Shown: positions 1-8,507, counted from the first letter of the stretch. The stretch: DNA of 25,163 nt from DATMYQ01 sp035560935 (GCA_035560935.1 DATMYQ010000226.1:1-25163), one strand, 5' to 3'. The notes: generated by a model not told the origin, from the letters alone. Made by a program: numbers and translations.

Positions 1-66
1 TTCCATTCCCGCTGCAAAGGCGCCTCGGGAATCGTGAAATGCAATCCTAAATTTGCCATACGATGA
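1..66 (+). CDS. C-terminal end of an unidentified upstream gene (partial)
   Basis: Frame 1 is open from the first base to a TGA whose last base lies 12 nt before the next start. It encodes 21 residues ending KCNPKFAIR. The Shine-Dalgarno of the next gene overlaps and directly follows this stop, the usual tight spacing inside an operon, which is the main reason to think it is real. The peptide is too short for me to assign a family. It could also be a chance open frame. Confidence 0.4.
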   Translation, partial: FHSRCKGASGIVKCNPKFAIR

Positions 67-78
67 GGAGATGACACT

Positions 79-1269
79 GTGCTTAAAAAAACCGATAAAC
101 TCTTTTCTTTTGAAACAGAAATCGTCACCCAAGGCGCCTACATCCGGCAGTTGGCCAGCAACCCGGAAACGCCCCCCATCTATATGACTACCGCCTTTAA
201 TGTGGAAGACTTGGCAGATCTCCAGGAACGTTACGACGCCAAGGGCTTCTGCTACAACCGGAATCGCAACCCGAACCGGAGCGCCCTGATCGAACTGTTG
301 AACTACCTGGAGGGCGGCGAAGCCTCCATTGCCTGCAGTTCTGGCATGGCGGCCATTTCCACCGTGACCCTCTCGCTGGTCAAGCAAGGGGATCATATCC
401 TGTCTGACCGGACGCTGTACGGCGAAACGATGGATACGTTCACCAAGGTACTGGGTCAATACGGCGTGTATGTCACTTATGTGGACTTCACCGATTTAGA
501 GCAGGTAAAAGCCTCTATTCGCCCTAACACGCGGATGCTGTATACAGAAACCGTATCCAATCCGATGATCAGCGTAGTGGATCTAAACGCCCTTTCGGAA
601 CTGGCGCATGCCCATCATTCGGTCCTGGTAGTGGACAATACGTTCATGACTGCCGCCCTTTGCCGCCCTTTGGAGTGGGGCGCGGACATCGTGGTGAACA
701 GCCTGACCAAATTCGCCAACGGCCACAGCGACGCCGTCTGCGGCTCTGCCACCGGACGGGCGGATCTTATCCAGCAAGCGTACCAGTTGCAGGTGCTGCT
801 GGGAACCCAGGCCGATCCGTTTACATCCTGGCTGGTGCTGCGTGGCATGAGAACCATGGAGCTGCGGGTAAACAAGCAGGCCGAAAACTCGGCGGCACTG
901 GCGCAGGCTCTGGAGCGATGCCCGTATGTGAAATCAGTGAATCATCCCAGTCTGGCCACCCATCCGCAACACGAGTTGTCCAAAAAACAGTTCAAAAGTT
1001 TCGGCGGCATGCTGAGTTTTGTTCTGCCGGACGGCCGCGAAAAGATGAACGAGTTTCTTCGGGCCCTGCACTTTGCGCACTATGCTATGACGCTGGGCGG
1101 CTACCGGACCACCCTTTCTCATCCGGTCATGTCTTCCCATTATGATGTGCCCGAAGCCGAACGCACCCGGATGGGCATCACCGACGGAATGCTCCGGGTA
1201 TCCTGCGGCATCGAAAATACCGATGATTTGGTTACTGATTTTCTGCAGGCGCTGGAAGTGTATCGATAA
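79..1269 (+). CDS. PLP-dependent trans-sulfuration family enzyme (Cys/Met metabolism)
   Basis: The 396-aa protein has the fold-type I Cys/Met metabolism signature. Motif positions coincide with Pseudomonas putida methionine gamma-lyase: Tyr59 and Arg61 (phosphate contacts from the partner subunit), Tyr114, Asp186 in VVDNTF, and the PLP lysine Lys211 in SLTKFANGHSD. Two lyase specificity features are absent: Cys116 is Glu (LYGETMD) and the Lys240-Asp241 pair is Leu-Leu. Gamma-lyase, cystathionine gamma-synthase and O-acetylhomoserine sulfhydrylase therefore all remain possible, as does another gamma-replacement reaction. The start is GTG, preceded by GAGGAG; an ATG eight bases upstream is out of frame. 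A terminator separates it from the ABC importer downstream, so the functional link to that importer is only positional. Confidence 0.88.
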   Translation: MLKKTDKLFSFETEIVTQGAYIRQLASNPETPPIYMTTAFNVEDLADLQERYDAKGFCYNRNRNPNRSALIELLNYLEGGEASIACSSGMAAISTVTLSLVKQGDHILSDRTLYGETMDTFTKVLGQYGVYVTYVDFTDLEQVKASIRPNTRMLYTETVSNPMISVVDLNALSELAHAHHSVLVVDNTFMTAALCRPLEWGADIVVNSLTKFANGHSDAVCGSATGRADLIQQAYQLQVLLGTQADPFTSWLVLRGMRTMELRVNKQAENSAALAQALERCPYVKSVNHPSLATHPQHELSKKQFKSFGGMLSFVLPDGREKMNEFLRALHFAHYAMTLGGYRTTLSHPVMSSHYDVPEAERTRMGITDGMLRVSCGIENTDDLVTDFLQALEVYR

Positions 1270-1311
1270 GCCTTTTTTCCCTCCTCAATTTCATATTTTT
1301 CATGAGCGAAG

Positions 1312-1357
1312 GAGCTTGCCGCATCGTAAACGGTGCGGAAGCTCTTTTTGCGTTTTT
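1312..1357 (+). terminator. Rho-independent terminator
   Basis: The stem GAGCTT-g-CCGCA pairs with TGCGG-AAGCTC around a short loop, followed by TTTTTGCGTTTTTT. It lies after the trans-sulfuration enzyme gene and about 120 nt before the ABC operon start, so it either ends the first transcript or acts as a leader terminator for the importer. Confidence 0.85.
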
Positions 1358-1475
1358 TCACTTAATTGAACCAAAAACAAGAACCTATGAGAGGCGGTGG
1401 ATCGATATCACGCTAAACGCCAACATCAGGAACAGATTAAATAATCCCCAATTTACTTCAAGGAGGTACTTTGTG

Positions 1476-3017
1476 ATGAAAAAATGGTCTTTTCGCGTAA
1501 CGGCCATCCTGGCCCTCATCCTTTCCCTCTCCGTACTGGCCGGGTGTTCCGGCGATAAAGGAGGCACTCTGAAAGAGAAAAAGATCACCCTTATCTACAC
1601 ATTTTCCACCAATACGCTGGACCCCGCTGTGGACAAACGGTATATGGCCCTGCGGTCCGGCATACTGGAAACACTGGTACGGGTCGACAATGCTTCCATG
1701 AAACTGACGCCCTGGCTGGCTTCCTCCTGGCAGACCACGGACGGCTCCCACTGGGAGTTCACCATCCGGGACGGCGTCAAGTTCCATGATGGAAGCCCGC
1801 TGGACGCTCAGGCGGTAAAAATCAGCCTGGAAAAACTGACCGCTGCCAACAAAGGCTTAAAGAATAACCTGAAAATCGCGTCGATGGAAGCGCAGGGGCA
1901 AAAACTGCTGATCGTCACCACGGAAAACCATCCGGGTCTGGCCTCTGAGCTGGCACATCCCCAGACAGCCATTATCAAGGCTGCTGCCCCGTCTCCGGAC
2001 ACCAAGCCTATCGGCACCGGACCCTATATGGTGGAAAAATTTCAGCCCAACGCCCAGATTGACCTGGTGAAAAATCATCAATACTGGGATGGCAAGGTCA
2101 ATCTGGATAAAGTAGCCTTCATGACCAACGAAGACGCCAACGCCCGCCTAATGGCCCTGCAATCCGGCGACGCCGACATTATCATGAAACCGGCGTCGGA
2201 GTCTCTTAAAACCATCTCCGCCAACCCCAAACTGCAGGTTGACGCAGTCAAAGGTATCAGCCGGGTTCACAACGTCATCTACAACTGTAAACGTCCTCTT
2301 ATGGTCGATGCTTCTTTCCGCAAAGGTCTGGATGCATTGATCAATCGCCAAGAAATCGTGAATACCGTTTTAATGGGGCAGGCGGATGCCGCTCAAGGTC
2401 CTTTTGTAAAAGAGTATCCTTTCGCACCCGATTATTCCGCACATGCCTTCGGACTGGAAAAAGCACTGGAGTACTTTAAGGAAGGCGGCTACCCGGTGGT
2501 CAACAACCAGGTATTAGGCAAAGACGGAAATCATCTTAAACTGAAGTTTATTTCTTACACCGCCCAACCTGAATTCCCGGCAATTACGCAAATGATTCAG
2601 GATAATGCCAAAAAACTGGGCATTCAACTCACCATCCAATTGGTGGATAACATTGACGACTACCTTATCGCCAATGAAGACTGGGATCTGTCTATGTACT
2701 CGGTATTCGCCGTTCCCCGGGGCGATGCCCGCTACTATTTGAATACCTTTATCGCTCCCGGCGCCGCTTACAACTATGCCCGGATCACCAATCCCCAGCT
2801 GGGCGGAATCATTCAGAAGTACAATGTAGAACTGGATGAAAAACAGCGCAACGAACTGACCCGCCAGGCCACGGAAATTATCGACAAGGAAAACTACATT
2901 TCCTACATCCTGTTCCCCAAAATCACCAGTGCTTACAACAAACGGGTCACCGGATGGTCCACCGATCCGTTAGAGTATTACGTGATCACTAAAAATCTGG
3001 ATGTGTCGGCTCCATGA
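1476..3017 (+). CDS. ABC importer substrate-binding lipoprotein, nickel/peptide family (SBP_bac_5)
   Basis: The 513-aa protein is the extracytoplasmic receptor of the importer encoded downstream. It starts with a signal peptide (MKKWSF, hydrophobic core, lipobox LAGC with Cys24), so it should be a membrane-anchored lipoprotein. Family-5 features are visible: LDPAVD near the start, the DGVKFHDGSPLDA segment, IGTGPYMVEKF, and the GDADIIM strand. The layout resembles NikA and the staphylococcal CntA receptor more than a pure peptide binder. The ligand could be a nickel or cobalt chelate, a metallophore complex, or a short peptide. An open frame extends upstream, but the ATG chosen has AGGAGG nine bases before it and gives a clean signal peptide. 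Its stop overlaps the next start (ATGA). Confidence 0.88.
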   Translation: MKKWSFRVTAILALILSLSVLAGCSGDKGGTLKEKKITLIYTFSTNTLDPAVDKRYMALRSGILETLVRVDNASMKLTPWLASSWQTTDGSHWEFTIRDGVKFHDGSPLDAQAVKISLEKLTAANKGLKNNLKIASMEAQGQKLLIVTTENHPGLASELAHPQTAIIKAAAPSPDTKPIGTGPYMVEKFQPNAQIDLVKNHQYWDGKVNLDKVAFMTNEDANARLMALQSGDADIIMKPASESLKTISANPKLQVDAVKGISRVHNVIYNCKRPLMVDASFRKGLDALINRQEIVNTVLMGQADAAQGPFVKEYPFAPDYSAHAFGLEKALEYFKEGGYPVVNNQVLGKDGNHLKLKFISYTAQPEFPAITQMIQDNAKKLGIQLTIQLVDNIDDYLIANEDWDLSMYSVFAVPRGDARYYLNTFIAPGAAYNYARITNPQLGGIIQKYNVELDEKQRNELTRQATEIIDKENYISYILFPKITSAYNKRVTGWSTDPLEYYVITKNLDVSAP

Positions 3018-3955
3018 ACAGACTAAAGCGAAAACTGCTGGAAACGGTCGCGTTTTTGTTCTTGCTGACCGTGATTAGCTTCTTTCTCATCAAGCTGGCA
3101 CCCGGCGATCCGGTACGTAACATTTTGGGAGCGGAAGATCTGGTAGTCACGCAAGCCCAGATTGATGAATTACGGAAAGAAATGGGGCTGGATCAGCCCC
3201 TTTACCTCCAGTACGCTCACTGGTTCGGGAAACTGACGCAGTTGGATCTGGGAAAGTCCATCACCACGCACCGGGATGTAGTCACTGAAATCGTCCGGGT
3301 GGTTCCAGCCACGCTCACACTGGCGCTCAGTTCCCTGCTGGTCATGTCGGTCATCGCTTTCCCTCTGGGGATTTTGTCCGCGCTTTACCGCGGCAGCCTA
3401 GTGGACAAATTCGCCAACGTTTTTAGTCTTTTCGGCACGTCCATCCCTGGATTCTGGCTGGGTCTCATTCTCATCGATCTTTTCGCCGTCCGCCTGGGCT
3501 GGCTGCCCACGATGGGCATTGGGAAAATCAGCCATCTGGTGTTGCCGTCGCTGACCCTGGGCATTTCCATGGCGCCGCCTTATATCCGCCTACTGCGGGC
3601 CAGCTTGATTGAAAGCATGCAAAAGGATTATATTCGGGCCGCACGGGCACGGGGGATTGGTCCCGTTCACATTTTTTTCTTTCACATTCTGCGGGATAGC
3701 CTGCTGCCTGTCCTGACGTTGTTTGGCGTTAGCCTGGGAAGCCTTTTGGGCGGCACGGTCATCACGGAAGTGCTGTTTGGCTATCCGGGTCTGGGGAGCT
3801 TGGCGGTCACCGCCCTGCTCAAAAAAGATTATGCCGTCGTCCAGGGATTTTTGCTGTTTATGGGGATCATCGCCTTCGCTGTAAACAGTCTGATGGATCA
3901 ATTCTACCGGCTGGCCAATCCCGCAATTTCCATAAAGGAAGTGGAACAACGATGA
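3014..3955 (+). CDS. ABC importer permease, NikB/DppB type
   Basis: This 313-aa inner-membrane protein has about six membrane segments. The first follows the short basic N-terminus, with the family motif LIKLAPGDPVR right after it. The cytoplasmic EAA loop, which docks the ATPase, is visible as RAARARGIGPVHIFFFHIL. Length and order (binding protein, permease B, permease C, ATPase, ATPase) are standard for the nickel/dipeptide importer class. It is translationally coupled at both ends through ATGA overlaps, so subunit synthesis should be stoichiometric. Confidence 0.92.
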   Translation: MNRLKRKLLETVAFLFLLTVISFFLIKLAPGDPVRNILGAEDLVVTQAQIDELRKEMGLDQPLYLQYAHWFGKLTQLDLGKSITTHRDVVTEIVRVVPATLTLALSSLLVMSVIAFPLGILSALYRGSLVDKFANVFSLFGTSIPGFWLGLILIDLFAVRLGWLPTMGIGKISHLVLPSLTLGISMAPPYIRLLRASLIESMQKDYIRAARARGIGPVHIFFFHILRDSLLPVLTLFGVSLGSLLGGTVITEVLFGYPGLGSLAVTALLKKDYAVVQGFLLFMGIIAFAVNSLMDQFYRLANPAISIKEVEQR

Positions 3956-4773
3956 AATGCTTTCTCAAAAATAAAGGAAATTGGGGCATGGCGTTTTTCT
4001 TGCTCATTCTGCTGCTGCTGTTGCTGGGAGAAAAACTAGCCCCTTATCCTCCCAACGATGTCGACATGAGTCTGCGGCTGCAGCCGCTCAGTGCGCAGCA
4101 CCTATTGGGCACGGATCACCTGGGGCGGGATATTTTGTCCCGCATTCTGGCCGGCGCGCACACCACTGTCGGCGTCAGCCTGTCCGCCCTTTTCGCCTGC
4201 CTAGCGGTGGGCGTTCCTCTGGGCCTTATCGCCGGTTACGCCGGTGGACGCCTCGACTGGAGCATTATGCGCCTAGTGGACGCGTCCATGATGTTCCCGG
4301 ATTACATTGTGGCTATCGTACTCAGCGGCATTTTAGGCGCGGGGACCTTCAACTTGATCATCGCCATTGTGGCGGTGAAATGGTTCGGATACGCCCGCCT
4401 GGTGCGCAGCATTGTCATGGCGGAAAAGTCCAAGGAGTACATTGCCTCCGCCCGGCTCAGCGGACGCAGCGCCGCCGCCATCCTGTACCATCACCTGATT
4501 CCTCATGTGGCCAGCAGCGTTTCCGCCCTGGCGGTGGTGGATATCGGAAAAATCATTCTGATGATCGCGTCCCTTTCCTACATCGGGCTGGGCATTCAGC
4601 CCCCCAACGCGGAATGGGGATCCATGCTGAACGAAGGCCGTTCCTTTTTCATCAGCGCTCCCTATTTGATGATTGTTCCCGGCGCCGCTATTTTGATGGT
4701 GGTTCTGCTGGTCAATGTATTCGGCGCCGCGTTCGCCGACCGGTTTGACACCAGTACGCAAAAGGAGGGTTAA
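3952..4773 (+). CDS. ABC importer permease, NikC/DppC type
   Basis: This 273-aa membrane protein is the second half of the channel. The family marker LLGTDHLGRDILSRILAGA is present near residue 50, followed by five or six membrane segments. The EAA loop reads SARLSGRSAAAILYHHLIP, and the region GLGIQPPNAEWGSML is typical of DppC/NikC C-terminal parts. It overlaps the preceding permease by four bases. The Shine-Dalgarno of the next gene lies within its last codons. Confidence 0.92.
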   Translation: MKCFLKNKGNWGMAFFLLILLLLLLGEKLAPYPPNDVDMSLRLQPLSAQHLLGTDHLGRDILSRILAGAHTTVGVSLSALFACLAVGVPLGLIAGYAGGRLDWSIMRLVDASMMFPDYIVAIVLSGILGAGTFNLIIAIVAVKWFGYARLVRSIVMAEKSKEYIASARLSGRSAAAILYHHLIPHVASSVSALAVVDIGKIILMIASLSYIGLGIQPPNAEWGSMLNEGRSFFISAPYLMIVPGAAILMVVLLVNVFGAAFADRFDTSTQKEG

Positions 4774-4778
4774 GTGAT

Positions 4779-5609
4779 ATGGCATTGTTGGATGTAAAAG
4801 AACTTAGCGTGGAGTACCGGGGAATTCCGTTAGTCAGCGAGGTCAGTTTCCGGATACAAAGAGGGGAATGGTTCTCGTTGGTAGGGGAGAGCGGCAGCGG
4901 TAAAAGCGTCACCTCCTCCGCCATCGGCGGCTTGTTGCCGGGCGGCCTTCGCGTCGCCGGCGGCGAGATCCGCCTCCAGGAGCAGGACATGCGCTCGGTC
5001 AGCGCCTGTCAGCTGCGAAAAATGCGCGGCAAAAACCTCTCTTATGTATTCCAGGACTACCAAAATGCCTTTACGCCGTTTATTCGTATCGGCAAGCAGC
5101 TGGACGAAATGGTACAGCGCCACGAAAGCCTGCAGCGGGACGAACGGAGGCGTCTCATCCTGGAGTCTCTGACGGAAGTGGGGCTGGACGCGGAGCGGGT
5201 GTACAGCAGCTACCCGTTTCAGCTCAGTGGCGGCCAGCTGCAACGAACCGCCATCGCGCAGGCCATTGTGCTGCGTCCGTCTCTGCTCATTGCCGATGAA
5301 CCGACTACTGCGCTGGACGCCGTCACTTCCGCCAGCGTACTGAAACTTTTAAACGATATTAAGCAAAAAATGCAGTGCGCCATTTTATTCATTACGCACG
5401 ATCTGCGCTGCGTCCGAAGATATGCGGATACGGTTGCCATTATGAACACCGGACGGATTGTGGAGTCCGGTTATAAGACCGAAATTCTGGGCAATCCCCG
5501 GCACCCCTATACACGCGAACTGTTTGCCGCCGTTCCTCCCTTGCGGAATGTTCCGCGCCGTCTGGCGGTCAAGAGTTTCTGTGAATATTTAGAAGCGGAA
5601 GGAGGCTGA
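4779..5609 (+). CDS. ABC importer ATPase 1, NikD/DppD type
   Basis: This 276-aa cytoplasmic ATPase powers the importer. It has Walker A GESGSGKS (residues 36-43), Q-loop YVFQDYQNAFTPF, signature LSGGQLQR, Walker B LLIADEPTTALD and switch histidine ITHDL. The C-terminal NPRHPYTRELFAAVP motif is characteristic of the oligopeptide/nickel subfamily. The start is ATG, with AAAGGAGGG about ten bases upstream inside the end of the previous gene. Confidence 0.93.
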   Translation: MALLDVKELSVEYRGIPLVSEVSFRIQRGEWFSLVGESGSGKSVTSSAIGGLLPGGLRVAGGEIRLQEQDMRSVSACQLRKMRGKNLSYVFQDYQNAFTPFIRIGKQLDEMVQRHESLQRDERRRLILESLTEVGLDAERVYSSYPFQLSGGQLQRTAIAQAIVLRPSLLIADEPTTALDAVTSASVLKLLNDIKQKMQCAILFITHDLRCVRRYADTVAIMNTGRIVESGYKTEILGNPRHPYTRELFAAVPPLRNVPRRLAVKSFCEYLEAEGG

Positions 5610-5614
5610 AATGA

Positions 5615-6400
5615 TTGACCACCTCTTCCTTAGAATTTTTAACTGTGCGCAATCTGACCAAAAAATATTCCACCGGTCATCTGGCGGTCAATGAAGTCTC
5701 CTTGACCGTAACACGAGGCCAATGCCTGGGTTTGGTCGGAGAAAGCGGCAGCGGCAAAAGTACGTTGGCCCGTTGCATCCTGATGTTGGAGCGATTTGAC
5801 CGCGGTGAAATCTGGCTGGACCAAATACCGCTCCATTCGCTCTTCCACCGCGAACTGCGGCGGGTACAGCGCAAGATGCAAGTGGTGTTTCAAAATCCCG
5901 CCGCATCTCTTAACAGTAAACTAAAAATCATTGATTCTCTCATGGAACCGTTGGATTGTCAGCCGGAAGCCCAGCCGTTTTTTTTGAAAGGAATCCGGGA
6001 TCAGCGCCGACAGGCGGCGGAAGCCTTGCTTGACATGGTTTGTCTGTCGCACAAATATTTGGATTCCTACCCCCATGAGCTAAGTGGCGGTCAAAAACAA
6101 CGAGTTACCATCGCTAGGGCTATCAGCGTGGAGCCTGCGCTGATCGTACTGGACGAACCCACCGCCAGCCTGGATGTGTCGGTTCAGGCTCGGGTGTTGA
6201 ATCTTTTAAAAGATCTGCAGCAACAGTTGAAGCTCACCTACTTCTTCATTTCTCACGACCTGAGTGCAGTCAACTTCATGAGTCATCATATGATGGTGAT
6301 GCATAACGGCTGCGTTGTGGATCGTTGCCAGAGAGACTCCCTCTTCTCCGAGGAACGAAATCCGTATACGCAACAACTGTTGCATATTTTTGAATCGTGA
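5615..6400 (+). CDS. ABC importer ATPase 2, NikE/DppF type
   Basis: This 261-aa partner ATPase has Walker A GESGSGKST (residues 42-50), Q-loop VVFQNPAASLN, signature LSGGQKQR, Walker B LIVLDEPTASLD and ISHDL. The start is most likely TTG: GGAGG lies about nine bases upstream, and no in-frame ATG occurs before Walker A. An ATG four bases earlier is in another frame. The C-terminus is short and ends soon after NPYTQQLL. It closes the five-gene importer operon. Confidence 0.92.
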   Translation: MTTSSLEFLTVRNLTKKYSTGHLAVNEVSLTVTRGQCLGLVGESGSGKSTLARCILMLERFDRGEIWLDQIPLHSLFHRELRRVQRKMQVVFQNPAASLNSKLKIIDSLMEPLDCQPEAQPFFLKGIRDQRRQAAEALLDMVCLSHKYLDSYPHELSGGQKQRVTIARAISVEPALIVLDEPTASLDVSVQARVLNLLKDLQQQLKLTYFFISHDLSAVNFMSHHMMVMHNGCVVDRCQRDSLFSEERNPYTQQLLHIFES

Positions 6401-6429
6401 CGAAAACACGGAGAAACCGACAAATGCGA

Positions 6430-6490
6430 AACCTCCTCATGACCAGGATGCGTTGTCATCCCTGGTTCATGAGGAGGTTGTCTGTCTTTT
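6430..6490 (+). terminator. Terminator of the ABC importer operon
   Basis: A long inverted repeat begins AACCTCCTCATGA and ends TCATGAGGAGGTT. Its arms extend inward through CCAG/CTGG and GATG/CATC around a six-base loop, with small bulges. The run GTCTGTCTTTT follows. The stem is unusually long (about 20 pairs) for a terminator with a modest T tract. Confidence 0.75.
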
Positions 6491-6535
6491 CGGCACCGCG
6501 CAACGCGGCCATCCGTTTTTACTGTCCCGCCAAAA

Positions 6536-6645
6536 TCACTTCTGATCCGCAGTTTCCTTGAGCACATAGCTTCCATCTTCTTCCGTCAATCCGTCAATCC
6601 GTCAAGGATGGCTTCGCCGAGCGTTGTCACTCGTTCTTTTATTCA
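6536..6645 (-). pseudogene. Decayed C-terminal gene scrap with a repeat-induced frameshift
   Basis: On the minus strand, ERVTTLGEAILDGLT joins LTEEDGSYVLKETADQK plus a stop, but only if one of three 8-bp repeat units (GACGGATT) is removed. With three copies the frame breaks. The peptide has protein-like composition, no start or Shine-Dalgarno, and a stop just upstream. I read it as the tail of a lost gene; the parent family is unknown. The rest of the roughly 316-nt gap between the ABC operon and the LysR gene holds only the terminator and no other recognisable feature. Confidence 0.35.
6583..6606. repeat. Three tandem 8-bp repeats
   Basis: CCGTCAAT occurs twice in a row, followed by CCGTCAAG. 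Copy-number change by slippage shifts the reading frame of the gene scrap on the minus strand. Confidence 0.8.
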
Positions 6646-6716
6646 ATAAAGTCAGTCGAAATTTCTGCGATTGTGTTGGTGCCTGACGTCCCCGGCGTAT
6701 CCTTAAAATGCGCCAG

Positions 6717-7616
6717 TTATCCGGAGAGGGATACCAATAAAAATTTTTGTGCTGCGCATAAGAAAGAACGCAGGGACGGTGAGAGCCATTTATCTTTGTG
6801 GTATACCATTTGTACCTGATAATCGGGAAGTGCGCCGCTCCATGGAATGGCGCATAATAGGTTTGCCGCCAGTTCTTTCTCTGCAGTAAAACGCGGCAGC
6901 ATGGCAATACCCAGACCGAGCATCATTAATTGCTTTATTGATTCAATGCTGTTAGCTTCCAAAAAAGATTGCGGCGACACCTGAGAGTCTTTTAAGATCT
7001 TTTCTACTGTCAGGCGATAACTACAGCCAGGCTCAGTCAAAATAATGCATGTTTCTTCCAGGTCACGGGGCATCACCGTTTTCTTTTGGGATAATGGATG
7101 ATTGGGCGAGGCGAGAAAAAGCATTTGTTCTTGGGAAAGATTCTCTGTGATCAGATCATTACCCCACATTCGATTGTTCACGATCAGCGCGACATCAATT
7201 TCGTTTTTTCGAAGCGCATCACAAGTCTCTGCGCAATTCGCAAAACTGATAACCATTTCCACCTTGGGATAATCTTCGCGATACCGTTGAAGCAGTTGGG
7301 GCAGGCGATAGGTTCCCAACGACTCACTCGTGCCGATCGTCAGCCGGCCTTGTGGCATATCTGAATTTGCTGTGATTTTTAATGCCTCGGAGATGAGCAT
7401 GATGATCTGCTCGGCATAAGGCAACAATGATCGTCCCTGGCCAGTCAGCTCGATACGATGACCCAGACGTTCGAATAATTTTACGCCCATTTCATTTTCC
7501 AGATTTTGAATATGGCTGGTGATGGTGGAGGGAGAATACCCCAGCATGTCTGCCGCTTGTACAAAGCTTCCCAGTTTGGCGATCGTTTTAAAGGTCTGAA
7601 GTTGGCGTAGCTCCAT
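6717..7616 (-). CDS. LysR-family transcriptional regulator
   Basis: This 299-aa DNA-binding regulator starts with the LysR winged helix-turn-helix: MELRQLQTFKTIAKLGSF, then AADMLGYSPSTITSHIQNLE, and the wing LFERLGHRIELT. A linker helix and a periplasmic-binding-like effector domain follow, starting near GRLTIGTSESLGTY. Length is typical. It is transcribed divergently from the DJ-1/PfpI gene, the classic arrangement in which a LysR protein controls its neighbour and itself from the shared intergenic region. The effector cannot be read from sequence. Confidence 0.93.
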   Translation of the reverse strand: MELRQLQTFKTIAKLGSFVQAADMLGYSPSTITSHIQNLENEMGVKLFERLGHRIELTGQGRSLLPYAEQIIMLISEALKITANSDMPQGRLTIGTSESLGTYRLPQLLQRYREDYPKVEMVISFANCAETCDALRKNEIDVALIVNNRMWGNDLITENLSQEQMLFLASPNHPLSQKKTVMPRDLEETCIILTEPGCSYRLTVEKILKDSQVSPQSFLEANSIESIKQLMMLGLGIAMLPRFTAEKELAANLLCAIPWSGALPDYQVQMVYHKDKWLSPSLRSFLCAAQKFLLVSLSG

Positions 7617-7640
7617 AAAATAGCTCCCCTTGTTCTGTAT

Positions 7641-7661
7641 TTTCGAATGTTTGATTCGAAA
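7641..7661. promoter_or_regulatory. Inverted repeat, candidate LysR operator
   Basis: TTTCGAA and TTCGAAA form perfect 7-bp arms separated by 7 bases, 24 nt upstream of the LysR start in the divergent intergenic region. Its A/T-flanked dyad form fits a LysR-type binding site, though not the strict T-N11-A core. The assignment is by position. Confidence 0.45.
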
Positions 7662-7687
7662 CGTTCTGTTTTATTATTTGTTACGTG

Positions 7688-7706
7688 TATGATACGATAA
7701 ATCGTA
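7688..7706 (+). promoter_or_regulatory. Candidate -10 box and overlapping palindrome before the DJ-1 gene
   Basis: TATGAT is a plausible -10 element for the DJ-1/PfpI gene, although no convincing -35 is visible. Its last base starts a second perfect dyad, TACGAT-AA-ATCGTA (7693-7706), lying where transcription would begin. A LysR-activated promoter would often have a weak -35. Confidence 0.35.
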
Positions 7707-7742
7707 AGAAAATACCATATGAAAATTAAGGCGGTGGTTTTT

Positions 7743-8327
7743 TTGAAAACCAAAAAGGTGTTATTGCTACTAGCCAATGGATTTGAAGCATTTGAGGCCA
7801 GTGTATTTACCGATGTTTTGGGCTGGAACAAGCTGGAGGGCGATGGGTCTACCGAGGTGGTGACCTGCGGTATGCACCAACAGCTGGAATGCACCTGGAA
7901 CTTCATTGTCACCCCTGAAATGCAGTTGTCCGAGGTTGATGCGACGATGTTCGATGCATTGGCGATCCCCGGCGGATTTGAGGAAGCCGGGTTTTATGTT
8001 GATGCTTTTCACAGTGAGTTTCTGGCGATCATCCAGGATTTTGACCGTGCCAAGAAAATAATTGCCTCGATATGTGTGGGGGCTTTGCCGATTGCTAAAA
8101 GTGGTGTTTTAACGGGAAGAAAAGGTACAACTTATCATCTGAACGCGATAAGGCAAAGACAACTGGCTGACTTTGGAGTTGAGGTCATCAATCAACCCAT
8201 GGTAGTCGATCGAAACATTATTACCTCATCTTCGCCGGCAACCGCTTTGAATGTGGCATTTACCTTATTAGAGACGCTGACAACGGCAGAAAATTGTCAG
8301 CAAGTAAAACACCGAATGGGTTTTTAA
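7743..8327 (+). CDS. DJ-1/PfpI family protein
   Basis: This 194-aa protein is of the DJ-1/ThiJ/PfpI superfamily (class I glutamine amidotransferase-like fold). It starts with the strand KKVLLLLANGFEAFEA, whose Glu belongs to the acid motif near the active cysteine. It continues with IPGGFEEAG and the nucleophile elbow ASICVGALPIAKSG carrying the reactive Cys. Members act as chaperones, glyoxalase/deglycase-like enzymes or redox sensors, and the sequence does not say which. I place the start at TTG because AAGGCGGTGG lies just upstream and the first strand begins there. An ATG 24 bases earlier is in frame but has no Shine-Dalgarno. It is probably controlled by the divergent LysR protein. Confidence 0.88.
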   Translation: MKTKKVLLLLANGFEAFEASVFTDVLGWNKLEGDGSTEVVTCGMHQQLECTWNFIVTPEMQLSEVDATMFDALAIPGGFEEAGFYVDAFHSEFLAIIQDFDRAKKIIASICVGALPIAKSGVLTGRKGTTYHLNAIRQRQLADFGVEVINQPMVVDRNIITSSSPATALNVAFTLLETLTTAENCQQVKHRMGF

Positions 8328-8384
8328 GTAGTTTTTGAAAAGCATCTGGGGCGTATTGACTGAAAAGTCACTAATGTTGGGATT

Positions 8385-8411
8385 CCGTTGCGAAAAGTTT
8401 TTTCGAAACGG
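8385..8411. repeat. Imperfect inverted repeat after the DJ-1 gene
   Basis: CCGTTGCGAAAA pairs with TTTTCGAAACGG around GTT, with one mismatch. No T run follows, so it is a weak terminator or an operator. The gap between the DJ-1 stop and the sigma-54 activator start is about 440 nt. I see no gene there, only this repeat, a terminator, and a possible promoter. Confidence 0.5.
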
Positions 8412-8507
8412 GGTATCAATTTGATGGCGTTGTTTGAGGGTCTTTGAAGTGTATGCCGGGGAAGGGAAATAAAAAGTGGAAAAGGGAAAAATGCATCCGC
8501 AGGAATG

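Noticed and set aside
6583..6606. Short tandem repeat as a CRISPR or integration site
   Set aside because: Units are 8 bp with no spacers, and no cas gene or integrase is in the window.
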